A stretch of DNA of 64,000 bases from Euwallacea fornicatus (Eukaryota > Arthropoda > Insecta > Coleoptera > Curculionidae). A model generated the notes under the pieces. That model saw only the letters and a program-made list of their open reading frames with translations, did no database searches and was not told the origin of the DNA. The translations under genes and the position numbers were made by a program. This document shows positions 24,050-35,404 of the stretch, piece after piece (positions within the stretch are counted from its first letter, which is position 1; the number at the start of each line of letters is the position of its first letter). The stretch lies in NCBI RefSeq assembly GCF_040115645.1, contig NC_089569.1, positions 1,488,001-1,552,000 of the forward strand, given 5' to 3'.

Positions 24050-25290
24050 TATTGGTATCAAGCAAGTGCTTCATTAAAACCGTTAAATGCCCACTTTACG
24101 ACCCTTCGAAGAGAACAAAGAAACTCGCACAAAAACGTTGATTTCTCGCGGAAACGGTAGCAATTTAGTAAAGCACCCCCTGGGCGTAGTGTCTGCCAAG
24201 GGGTACCACAACTTCACCCCCATAAACCGCCGAAATTTGCCCCGCTTTTAGCTGAAAAAGGCAAAAACTCTAAATCTATAACAAGTGGTTAAGCATAATC
24301 ATTGATGAAAGGAGTGGCAAACCCACCGCGGGAAGTTGGCAACAGCGCAGATCACGTCGTCAATAAGGACACGTTGCAAGCATCGTTATGTCTAGGGATT
24401 TTGTGATTTCCCTTTAAAATTTACCTTGAAAAAAGCGGCTTTTTTGAGTGAGATTGGGTGGCAAGGTCCCCGAGATGCCTGGCCATAGATGAGAAAAATT
24501 TGACCGAAATCGGACGGATGGAAAGTGCGATTTTCTAGGCTGAAAATTAAGTGTCAGGTGCAGACCAATCGGAGGCAAGCACATGCTACGTCACATGCCA
24601 GGCATCACCCGGGCAATGCTCTTGCTTCAAAGCGAGAAAACACCCTTTCTTCTTTATCCAGTTCCTTTATTTACGCACAGTTTCACAACTTGATTCTATT
24701 TTTACCAACTTACCTAGAAAGATTCCTTCAGCACAACGTGGTAATGCGCTAAATATTGCTACAATGACAGTCCGCGAGCGGTCACTTTCACTCCTCGTTC
24801 AAAGTCAAATCCACCTGGGCGAGAAAATGGGCAGGGCGCGCGACTAAATTTCCAGTTTTTCCCAGCTGGAAAACTACGAGAAAGTCGACCGTGTAAAAAA
24901 ATAACGATGTCACGTGCGTAATGACTTAGCTGTATCGACCAATGAATGGGACACGATTCGCGAGTGTCACTCTATTGTACCGTTATTGGCGAAATCGCGT
25001 CAGGTGCGACCTTTATTTTTTTTCGGCCCAGGATTTCGTCGCGCCGCTCTCTACTCCTTTTTGCGCTAGTGGAAGCCCATGGAGAGCTTGGTTTTTCTCG
25101 GGCACAGTTCAAGCCCTCGTATTTTCTAGACGGGAATCGGGCTTGCACTGAATTGTGAATCAACGATCAACATTTGGCGTGGCTCACGCGCACGGGGGCG
25201 CGGGGGGTCCGCGGAAACTACCGCGTGTCGAGGTCTGGTGGTGCGCCGCTGGTGATGCGCCCTAACACACACATGACCACAGTTGCCCGA
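24050..25290. other. CpG- and GC-rich patch of unknown role
   Basis: Composition changes abruptly from the AT-rich surroundings to dense CG dinucleotides, most strongly at 24940-25270. Several overlapping short open frames occur, but none has recognisable domains. It may be a promoter or 5' leader region (Mnt lies downstream on the minus strand), a non-coding transcript, or transferred or repeat DNA. Confidence 0.5.
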
Positions 25291-26369
25291 TCGTGCTCAA
25301 AGTCCTTTCAACTTTTATCCAAATCTATTCGTTTTCGCCACTAGTTTTCGATGTACTATACAGAATGTCCGTTTTTCGAACCTCCAAAAGCGAATTTTTA
25401 AATTTTTATCACCTAGTAAAATGTTGCTCTGAAATCTTCAAATGTTCCGGATTTTACGAGAAAATGATAGTTCATAATATAGCTTCAGTTTTACACACCA
25501 TTTTCTTCGTATAAGCATTGTAATGTCACTCTTTGATCAAGGTTAGACCTTCTTAAGGCGCGTGTAGGAACCGTATACCGTGTGTAAGGACGACACACCA
25601 GAATGCATTAGCCGTTCAGAAATAGATGATCACACTGGTGTGGACACCGGTGCCCGTTCAAGAGTTGTTCATCGATGTGACTGAGTATATAGAACATAGG
25701 CGCAACGTTAATTCTTCGTAACGACTTCGAAACGCGGACTTTAGGTAGGCCATAGAATCATGAGGTCAGATATAAATTTTGCATTGCGCATTACACTACG
25801 CAGGTGTATTTGATGTTGGATCAGGTTCCTTGGTTTACGAACCAAGGATTTTGACGTTTGTTTCATATTTTATTAAAATTTTTATATATATATACATTGA
25901 ATATTTATCCTAAAATTATTGGTAGAACACTAGAACAGTTATGTTTAGCCTTAACGAGGTCCTAAAACGTTACTTTAAATTTATTGTCTTCTATGGAAGT
26001 AAAAATCCGAATTTATGCGTCCTATAGGAAGTGGAATGATACACAGCGTGAAAGTCGCATTCTCCCGTTTCAGTGAGCGGAAATTCTGTAATTTGTAATT
26101 TAAGTAACCAATAAGTTGCTGCAGGTGCTTCCATTTTATACTACCCAATGCGTAACTAACGTTACTTTTCTTAGTTCTGTGGAGGTCATAGATAGCTAAT
26201 TAGTAATGTAATTTGTAAGTGATATTCAATAAACGATCACAGAGATTCTTAAATCAGATATAAATAGAGTAGGTTGGTAACACAATGCGAAGGAATATTC
26301 AAAGACGGTAATAATATAAAGTTATTATTAGCTGCCTTGGGATAGGGCGTCCCTAAGGAACCGTGTTAT

Positions 26370-26510
26370 CTGACCCGTCAGAGGTAAGTGGCGACGCAGG
26401 CCAGGCTACATGCCGTGGGTACTTAACTCACTGATGGACATGGCCTTGAGACTTCAACGTAGGCCCGTCCATAGTCATATAACCACCAGTACCAACGTCA
26501 AGCTGTGAAA
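26370..26510 (+). repeat. Direct repeat unit, copy A
   Basis: Pairs with copy B about 280 bp downstream. Shared blocks in order: GTGGCGRCGYAG, CCAGGCTACATGC, CTGATGGAC followed by TGGCCTT, AACGTAGGCCCGTCC, and ATCAAGCTGTGAA (GTCAAGCTGTGAA here). By eye the copies are roughly 80% alike. Confidence 0.75.
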
Positions 26511-26649
26511 CTTTTGATGCAGCATTTTTCGTGTTGACTTCGCATTGCCTGGCGTTACCTTTTAATTGACTTGGCTCTGCCCCGTCTATTGGAGCTGTCA
26601 GCAAGGCTCCTACTAGTTGCTTCAGGGTGTGACATCTCCACAGAGTTAT

Positions 26650-26790
26650 CCGAGTTACTAAAGGTACGTGGCGGCGTAGACCAGGCTACATGCTGATGGA
26701 CTTGGCCTTTCGACTTGAACGTAGGCCCGTCCGTTAGTCAGAGTCATCAGCACCAACATCAAGCTGTGAAGCCTTTTTGATACAATACCT
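26650..26790 (+). repeat. Direct repeat unit, copy B
   Basis: Second copy of the unit at 26370-26510. It lacks about 15 bases (GTGGGTACTTAACTC) that copy A has between CATGC and CTGATGG. Neither copy stays open in any frame. Confidence 0.75.
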
Positions 26791-27261
26791 CCTGAATCGG
26801 CCTCAAATTAACTGGGCGTGCCATTTCTTCGCGTGAAGCAGGCGAATAAACCCCCGCTCAAAGTTATTTTTCCAACAATGTTCCAAAAATGTCAGAAGGA
26901 GCTTCGCCCAAGTCCCTTTTATTATTGTCAATACAAAAATCACCACGAAAAATTCAATCACGTTGTTGTGCTACGTCTGAACGGGGCCTTGTTCTTTATT
27001 TTTTACATATATCTTCTTTTCGGACGGCTAATTTGGTCTGTGATGTATTTACCTATGCGGCCTAAAAAAATTCAAATTGTTTTTTCGACATTACATGAAC
27101 GGAATATTAAAATAAAAATTTTGGCTCATTTTGACAATTGATTTTGACTAAATGGCCAACGTTTTTGCTCACTATGATTTACTTAAATTTGAGAGTACTA
27201 CTTACTTTCACTTCCAAATTTCACGCAAGGGCTTTCAGCATGTTATTGCTTTCCATACATA

Positions 27262-30200
27262 TTAAGAAAAGCTGAGTACCCTTATCGATATGAAAAACTG
27301 GGCTAAAGTGTACACGTTCTGCAGGGACGCCTTCTGCACTTTGTTCCTCACGAAAATACCGCTAGTCGTCTTCATTAGGTGAAACAAGTCGGCTGCAAAC
27401 TAAAATGGAATATGGATGAGTCCCAAACCAAACAAATTAAAATTAATGAAGACACGTATATTGATGTAAACTAAATTTAAACGTTCCTATGGGACGACAG
27501 CATGGTCGCGCCAGTAAGAAATGAAACGCGTCACCTGCACACAATATCACTGAACTCAGAAAAATCATCCCAGTTCTTTCAAAGTTTTTGACCTTCTGAT
27601 CTTGTGAAATTGAAAATCCAAATTTCCAGAACAATACCTTTTACAGCTTTGAGTCAGTACTATAACCAAATGCATGAGATGCAATAGAGCGCTGTTGTTT
27701 GATATGAAAATCTCTTAATTTACATGTAAAAATTGAAAATGTAAACATGTTTATGTAGCAAAAAAAAACTTTGAATCAATTATTTACATATAATAGCAGA
27801 ATGATGCTAACAAGATTTCTGTCAGTCAAAATGATTGTAATTAAAACTTTTGGATGCACAAGCTACTCCCAGGAAAAGTTCTTGAAAAACTATCAATTTA
27901 GTCAGTGAAAACGAAGAACAAACAGTTACGTGTTAAAAATAAATCAATAAATCCGGCTTTACATTAATCTACGATTATTTTCGTTCTCTATAATGTCAAG
28001 AAAATATGATTTTTAAACGAACCTTTGGAGTATCTATTTCTTTTTCTGAAAATGCCTGGCTCACTTCAGTGCACTCAATGAACGCCGCTTTAAGCGGGGT
28101 TACCAGCAACATTTGATGATTTTTCTGAAAGATAAAACTGTAAAACTATCAATTCTTCGAATTCTTTTAGGGCTGATTCAGTCATCACTAGATATGCACT
28201 AAATGCACCAAAATCGTCGATTTTGCCCACTGCTTCACGAGATGGATTTATGCGCATTGTTTGGATATCCGAATTTAACTGACCTGTTTGCCTTTTTCGG
28301 GCAAAAATTCTCGCATTTGCATAACAATTTTCCTTCTCCCTGCGGTCAAATTCCACCTGGACCAGGAAAAATTGAACGAATTTGATATCGCTGCCATATT
28401 GTAGTAGAGATGCTGTTCCATGGCCCAGTGCTTCTCACAGCAACCTTCATAAACATGTAGTTAAATAGACCAAATTTGTTGTTCACTACCTACCGTCAAC
28501 ATAGCAAAAGGCGTCGAATGCGGGAAATATGTCTATTCCGGCGTCTTTCATCGTCTAAACTAGACTCTTTGACATATAAAGCATGTGAAAAAAAATCTAA
28601 CGAACCCTTTTTAACTGGTGAAGCTTCAAATACTTTCCAACAGTCTCCTGCAGCGTCATGTTGGGACTGTTCTGTAACTGCGTAATGGCAATCAAACCAT
28701 TCTTAACGTTAAATTCTAACATTAAAATAGCGGCGGTCAGCTGTATTGTTATAGAATCACTAAGAAAATCACGTGTGTGTTAAAATAACTTCATAAGGAG
28801 AAAACCCTGCTTACTCTACTTCTGGTTTTATATCATATGCTTGAAAGGGAAGATTGGAGTATCGGCATGTGGCCAATCCGTACACCCCAAACACTCCTGT
28901 GCGAAAGCTCACCATTGATTTATCTTCGTTATGCTTCACATCATGGATCTCTTCATTGGACCAGAGCTTTCTGTCTTCATCCCACCGACAAATTATTGGT
29001 AGCTCTAGGAAGATCACATGAGGAGGCCACCTTGCACGAATTTCGTTATTGCATTTTCCTAAATTTCAATGAAGAGCTCACTTGACATTTATAAAAATCA
29101 ATTTATCAAGCTCTTCCTCTTGCTTCTTCATTTCTTCTTCCAATTCTTCAGGCAGCTTTCTGATGCTTATGTCAGACCCCGTGGAGGGTTCTGGCTCTGG
29201 GGGTATATACGGGGTGTAGACTACTTTAAAAGGGAGCACTTCAAGCTTCTTGGGGAGATGAACTGAAAGCAAGCATTTTTTTGAGTTCCAGAAATTATAC
29301 TTACGGCTAGTAATGGTCATCTCCATAGTGACAAAGTCTTGTGGTTGAGGAGGCTGCGCCAACAAATTCAGATGAAATACTCCTCCGAGTATTACGTATT
29401 TCCGTAGATTGATAACGTTTTCTGGAATTTCGATTTGGAGTTTCGCTCTGGTTTTACTGTAAAGTTGATCTGAAATATGTCTAACGTCAAATGTTAATAG
29501 TTATTCTGGATGATCTACCTTCGACTTCAAGAGCAAATTCACTAGCTGAAGGTTTCAGCTGTTTGAATGGTACTACAAGGCTGCCTTCGTCTAATTCAGA
29601 ATCATCATCTTCGGAATCTTAAATAGAATTAATAAAAAGCCATTAAATAAACTTCGTACTTCAAAATTCTCAGAGGATTCAAGGAAAAGCATTACAATCT
29701 CACAACAGGGCACATACTCCACAAATTGCGTCTCTTATAGGCGTTATGTAGTTTTTTCAATACAAAAGAGTGAGGCGCTGATGTTGATTTAGTGTTGTAT
29801 AAAGAGAAATTCCTAATACAGGGGAAATTCGTGTCTTGGTTTTGGAATTCTACCATAAATATTCACCAAATTTCTTGTCTTCTTCAACTTTCGCCTGTCC
29901 ATCGCTGTTTTGCTGCTGACTATTCGGTTCTGCATCATCAGCTCCTACCTGAGTTTGAGACACTAGCTTCGTAGTACCTCTGACCACAGTCGACTCACTC
30001 TGTTTCTGGTCCCTGTTGTCGTATTTGTACTTGAGCTGAGTCCGCCATTCTTTTTTAGTTATGGCCAGCAAATCTATAATACATTCACAGAATCTTACTT
30101 AAAACATCCCCCGTACATAATATGCCTTTATACCCATATAAAAATCCCTCGGCACCTCCGGCATGTAATAAGTGTCACTGAGGTCGCTGAGATGGTCGTA

Positions 30201-31266
30201 TTTGAGGTACATTGCTCTTATTGCTGCGTTTTCGCAGTCGACTGTCAGAGGAAAGAGAACTGAGAAATCCATTAAATTGAAGGAAATATCTATACGGGGT
30301 CTAAAACAAATTTGTTATCTATAAAAGTGATACATTACAGTGATTCTTGACCCACTTGGGCGGTCTCCTAGGATTGAGCAAAGGTATGGGCAGCATCACT
30401 CTTAACCAAATACACAAGGTCACAAAATCGTCTTTGAAGTTAAAGTTTGCCGTTGGAATGTTGATGCGATTCAGGTTGTTTTCCACATCCCTTAGCAATC
30501 TGTATGTCGCCACATCCAGGCTGTCTGTCTGGAAATCTCTGAAGAGTTGTCGAATCTTCAAATTTACATAAATGGCAGAGATTTTTAGCTTTTGCAGGAA
30601 ACAGAGTACTTGCCCACTTCCAGTTTTCTAACTTGGGCAAATCCTCTTCAGTTCCAGTTTCAATGAGCTCGTTTAAATTGCTAAGAAGCTGATGAAATTC
30701 AATAAAGAAACGAGCTGAAGAGAGGTCGAGCTTTAACTACCTGAATGGCATCCGCAGTTCTGACCGAGGCATCTCCAATGCTGGTTTTCTCCCAATCCAA
30801 ATCCCACAAATGCAGGTAAGTGTTCATTTGGGCGCATATTGCCGGATTGGGGAGCTTTCCGCATTCCAGATATTTTTCCCACTGTCAAGGGGGCTTTAAT
30901 GGAAAGTTTGAGCGTATTTAAAGTTAAAGCAACCTCGAATAACTCCTTTTCTTGTTTGATGACTTCTGCATTGCTTGCAGCGATGTTTTGAATCGAAGCG
31001 GCGCTTTCTTGAAGCTGCTTCAAGCGCAGTCCTTGTTCCAAAATTTCGCGTGCGTCCCTCTCTATTGCGGCCAGACGGTCTTCTTCTTCCTTTTTTTTAA
31101 TCCTATCTTCAAGCCTTGAAACGGGGAAGAAGTGAGAAAAATACGACAAATAGGTACAGAAAGTTTAATACATTTTAACTTGGGCCTCCATTTCCGCCTT
31201 GACTTTCTCCGCCATCTCAGCTGTCATTTTAGCCTTCTCCTTCTTGGAAATCTTCTTCTTGGGACC
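27262..31266 (-). CDS. DNAI7: Axonemal dynein-associated DNAI7/CASC1 (axonemal 84 kDa)
   Basis: About 16 exons. The best supported, in order: 31172-31266, 30934-31114, 30741-30891, about 30340-30560, 30134-30289, 29867-30073, 29519-29617, 29305-29469, 29082-29262, 28815-29030, 28606-28715, 28494-28554, 28284-28444, about 28040-28130, and a last exon from about 27398 to the stop at 27262. The N-terminus is Lys/Glu-rich coiled coil (GPKKKISKKEKAKM, then EDRIKKKEEEDRLAAIERD). WEKYLECGKLPNPAICAQMN is the family signature, and the C-terminus NVYTLAQFFISIRVLSFS is also typical. The protein helps assemble or regulate inner-arm dynein, so expression in sperm or ciliated sensory neurons is expected. 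The initiating ATG and first exon, and the joins near 30600 and 28200, were not resolved. Confidence 0.88.
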
Positions 31267-32504
31267 CTAAATAAAAGGCCAATTTCAGGAACGTTTAACT
31301 GCGCCGCACTATCATCAGGCAATATTGCAATATCTTCTCATTCCTACCACATTGTGTAACTGTCTTGATACATTTCCTTAATCAAAATCCAGTTCTTCAG
31401 GTTTTCCCAGGTTTCCATTTTTAGCGATTATTCGCGCAAAAACTGTTATCATGTGCACAAGTCGTTCTTAGGTATTTGTAAAGGCCTATTGAGCCTTAAG
31501 TGTGACTTTCTTAGCAATTTTGGCTTCAGTTTTAGCCTTCTTTCGTACCTCTTTTTCAAGTTCCTCTCCCCCTCTCTGAACTCCCCCCTTTCGACGCCCT
31601 TCGCTCTTCACCGGTTTCGACGATTTCTATTTCCGACTCTTCTCATCCCCTGATCTTGAGCCATCAATACTCGATATTGAAGATATTCACCAAGCTTTGC
31701 TGATCAAACGTTTGATAAGCGAAAGAAAGCGATGAAGAACCCCCGTTCTGATTTGCGATGCTCGTTCCCAAATTCAATTGGAGCCCGAAACAAGGAGCTT
31801 CTAGCAAAGCTCTGCTCTGCGAAGCAATGGGGCCCAGATTCTCGACGTTCCCTTTGTTTGCCGTTAATTCGTGGCAAATTCGGTTAAACCTAAAAAATCA
31901 CAGAATGATCGAAAATGACGTCATTTTCGATCATGCCTGATTTTTTTTAATGCAACGTTATACCTTCTAGCTTGCTGTTGTTTAATTCGAACTCGTACGA
32001 TCCTTCTCATGATCGAAACCTTTTCAAGGTAACAAGTTCTGTTACTCAATATGCTTTTGATTCTCACGAATGTTAGATTGCAGCAAATTGCAAATTATTC
32101 GATAAATAATGCAATTACGCAATCGACCAAAAAAATTATATTCAACTTGGTCGATTTAAATTCCGAGGTTTCAATTAAAGTAAGTAGTGCACCAGCAGGT
32201 GACGGGTTCGTTTATATTACTTAAAAATACTGTAGTAAGCTCGTGTACTTCCTTGCAAACTCAATTTGCAGTAACTCACGTTTCCGTAGATTACAAAAAG
32301 TGTTTTTATGATTCTTCAAATGCTGATGATGGGGACTAAATAGTAGAATTCAGTTAAGGGCAACGATGTGTTTTTCATTCTCATTGTATGCAAATCCACG
32401 TTAATCTTTGACATTTTAACCTCAGTCTACAACACTAACCATTTGAGCTGTGCTGTAGTAGCACATTATTGAAGCGGATTGAGCAAAACCAATAGCAGGA
32501 TACA
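31267..32504. promoter_or_regulatory. Divergent DNAI7/FAR2 upstream region
   Basis: A 1.2 kb stretch between divergent genes. It holds unresolved DNAI7 5' sequence: an ATG near 31420 on the minus strand opens METWENLKNWILIKEMYQDS but does not splice in phase. It also has a Lys/Glu-rich minus-strand frame (31486-31628) that ends in a stop and a perfect 30-bp palindrome (31905-31934). Confidence 0.5.
31905..31934. promoter_or_regulatory. Perfect 30-bp palindrome centred on a CRE
   Basis: Fifteen-base arms with no spacer. The centre (31916-31923) is TGACGTCA, the full cAMP-response element bound by CREB/ATF bZIP dimers; the arms outside it read ATGATCGAAAA and its complement. It lies about 570 bp upstream of the FAR2 start and 640 bp upstream of the first clear DNAI7 exon. 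Confidence 0.85.
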
Positions 32505-34796
32505 ATGACTTCCTGGGAAGAGACAATTCCGATACCGCAGTGTTTTGCAGGTAAAAATGTCTTCATAACTGGTGGTTCTGGATTCATGGGAAAAGTACTG
32601 ATTGACAAACTACTGCGATGTTGTCCCGATCTCAAAACCATCTACATCCTCCTCCGACCCAAGAAGGGCAGGAACCTGGAAGAGCGAATCAAGTTAATTT
32701 GTGATGTTCCAGTAAGTATGTTTTTTGTTTGACTTCATTGCCTAATTTTTCTGCAAATAGCTTTTTGATAAGCTGAAACGCGAGCATCCTTCTAGACTTC
32801 AGAAGATTGTCCCTGTTGCCGGAGATGTTTCTCTGCTAGGATTAGGTGATAAGTCCACTTGTACAATCATGAGAGATTGTTCATATTTTCCCTTAAAGGT
32901 CTTTCTGATGAATCTAGGAGTATGTTGATCAAAGAAGTAAATATCATCTATCATGTTGCCGCCTCGGTTCGTTTTGACGACCCTTTGAAAGACGCCATTT
33001 TCATGAACACAAGGGGGACCAGGGAGGCAGTGCATTTGGCCGAGGAAGTCGAGAACCTTGATGTATTCCTGCACGTGTCAACTACGTATTCTCACACAGA
33101 TAAAGAGGTTTAACTTTACATTTTTTCGTAGTTATTCGTTTAAAGATTGTTCTTTAAAGGTGATTGAAGAAAAAATGTATCCACCCATTGCGGACTGGAG
33201 GGAGACAATTAAGACGGCAGAAAACACTGATTCACACATTTTAAATGTGTTCACGCCCCACTTCATTAACCCCTTTCCGAACACCTATACGTTCACTAAA
33301 AGACTCGCAGAAAACGTCGTGTATGATCTATGTAATGGGCGGATTCCTGCCGTTATTGTTCGGCCTTCAATAGGTATCTTTATAGAGAATTTTAGAAGTT
33401 TATTGTAGCTGGGTACTTATTTCAGTAATCTCAACTATAAACGACCCAATTCCTGGCTGGACTGATAACTTCAATGGACCGGTGGGGATGTTGGTTGGAG
33501 GAGGGAAAGGTACGTAAACAAAGCAATTTTAGGGCGAAGATGAAAACAGTACCGGCCTTATGGTGAGGAGGTGCGGGTTGATTCAAAGTTTCTCCCAGCA
33601 CCCCAGACTTGATAAGGCCGGCCCTGCACAGAAGCAAATGGTCTCTCCCTATAACCATAGAGGAAAATTATTTTTGATTCATCCTAGGTATCTTGAGGTC
33701 AATTTACACTAATCCAGACGTAATTCCCGATTATGTCCCTGCGGATATGGTAATTAAATCGCTTATTCTGACCTCCTGGGCGAAGGCTATCGAAACGTAA
33801 GTTGCTGGCTAAATATTAAGAAAAGAATATGACTTACCATTTTATAATTTCATACACTTTATAGTCTTGGAATACAGGTCTCGTACGTTCATTTATTGAT
33901 TTAACAAATGCGGATTATTAGTTCAATTTAACTGTTTTGACCTTATTTGCATTCCCTCGTTTACGAAATTTTAATGGCATTAATTAAGAACGTTTGTAGG
34001 CATAAAGGAGAGCGGCTAAACACCTCAATCTACAATGCTAGCAACAATAATGTAAACAATATGACCTTGGGGGATATGGTTGAGATGGGTAAGTTTCTTC
34101 CACATTTCATTACAGATGATTAAATCAATAGTTTAGGCGCAAAAATTGCTTGGGAAGTGCCTTTCAACACCATTTTATGGTACCCTGGCGGCGCCATCAC
34201 CAAATTTTACACAGTTCACTTATTAAAAGTCATTTTATATCACCTCCTGCCTGCCCTCTTCATTGATGGATTACTTAAGCTTTTTGGACATAAACCCATG
34301 TATGCATAAAATCTTTAACACTGGACCAATGTTATCTAGTTCAAATATTTTAGATTGCTGAAAATCCAAAGGAAGATTTACATAGCCAATATGGCGTTAC
34401 AGTTCTACATGACTCGAGAGTGGACTTTTGTGAATAATAAAATTATCAAATTGGAAACCAGCATTTTGCCCCTCGATGAGGCGGACTTTGGTTTGGGCAA
34501 AAAAGATTTGGATCGTTTCGAGTATTTTAAAAGTGCCGCCCTGGGGGCTAAGCGATATTTACTAAAAGAAGATATAAATTGCATGGAACAGGCAAAAAAA
34601 AATTCCCAAAGGTATTAATTCCAATTTTAAGTGCGTTTAAGCAATTTTGATGATTTTCAGGATGTATGTTTTATCCGTGGCCTGCAAAATACTTTGGTAT
34701 TTAGCTATTGCTCACTTCCTGATTAATAAGATCAACATTCTAGATCTTCTCGGACATCTAGTAAATAAAATCATTTTATATTTAAATAATTTATAA
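32505..34796 (+). CDS. Fatty acyl-CoA reductase (FAR), copy 2
   Basis: Ten exons (32505-32711, 32761-32845, 32899-33107, 33160-33373, 33426-33509, 33688-33796, 34000-34088, 34137-34299, 34354-34611, 34661-34796) sum to 517 residues. It has the same reductase fold and reaction as copy 1. Nucleotide loop VFITGGSGFMGKVLIDKLLR; SDR strands IIYHVAASVRFDDPLKDAI and VFLHVSTTYSHTD; catalytic YxxxK in NTYTFTKRLAENVV; RPSI then DPIPGWTDNFNGP; VPADMVIKSLI; the FAR_C domain includes FYMTREWTFVNNKI. Hydrophobic segments HLLKVILYHLLPALFIDGLL and the C-terminal ILWYLAIAHFLI suggest membrane association. Exon boundaries partly match copy 1 (both split after the FAR 'IG' and 'HG/HK' positions), consistent with common ancestry. 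A polyadenylation signal AATAAA is at 34826. Confidence 0.95.
33550..33627. mobile_element. Short hAT-like MITE in FAR2 intron
   Basis: Ends CAGTACCGGCCTTAT and ATAAGGCCGGCCCTG are imperfect inverted repeats of the CAGGGCCGGCCTTA type seen in hAT-derived miniature elements. No clear 8-bp target duplication was found. Confidence 0.45.
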
Positions 34797-34877
34797 TCAT
34801 GTGACAATAATTTGACAGTGGGGTAAATAAAAATTCGTATAATTCAGCCATTTTGTCAATTGAACACCTACTACGGA

Positions 34878-34885
34878 TGACGTCA
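34878..34885. promoter_or_regulatory. CRE-like TGACGTCA upstream of Ror
   Basis: A full palindromic CRE about 520 bp before the Ror start codon, in the 608 bp between FAR2 and Ror. Function is unproven. Confidence 0.35.
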
Positions 34886-35404
34886 AACTTTTCGGCTGTG
34901 TCGCTAGAGACGCTATTCTCTCCTTGTCATCAAACGTCAGATGTCAACTATTGAAAGCATCGATCTGTCAATTGTTTTTAGAAGCTTGATGGCCGTCGAG
35001 GGAGTAGTGTCGTTCGCATTAAAGACGTTTATAATTTTCTCGATTTTTATTAGATTTTATAATAAAAATTACTGAATTGCTGAATGAAACTATCGTGGTA
35101 AATTTATTCCTACAATGTTAGCTCCCAGGAAAGTGTTAATTTCCTATTAATTCGCGTCCGTAATAAGTGGTTTTGGCACCGGTGTACCCGACCGTGGATG
35201 GACTTCTTTTAATAATTTTTTTTCAACAAAAGTTTATAACTTCCTGCTATTGTGTCTGCAAATGTTCGTTAAAACAGTGTTTAAAGTCATGGAAATCGAA
35301 CTGAAAAGGACTATCAGAGATTTCTAACGTAACGACCAGTTTAAGAGGGATTTGTTTACATTCTAGTGTAGGTAATTAAAATGCGTGAAGACTAGTGCTG
35401 AAGA

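Larger units (their letters stand above)
21517..27261. other. Gene-poor 5.7 kb between Mnt and DNAI7
   Basis: Holds the upstream region of Mnt and no coding region I can support. It contains several GGCAAC/GTTGCC motifs (21690-22430), a CpG-rich patch (about 24050-25290), TA microsatellites (24018-24036, 25883-25894) and a duplicated ~150 bp unit (26370-26790). Confidence 0.6.

Noticed and set aside
24525..25163. Several open frames in the CpG-rich patch
   Set aside because: High GC lowers stop-codon frequency, so open frames are expected; none shows a domain.
27440..27640. Extra C-terminal exon for DNAI7 (minus strand)
   Set aside because: The exon ending in DTPK joins in phase directly to the 27398-27262 exon, giving the family C-terminus; the piece between reads as intron.
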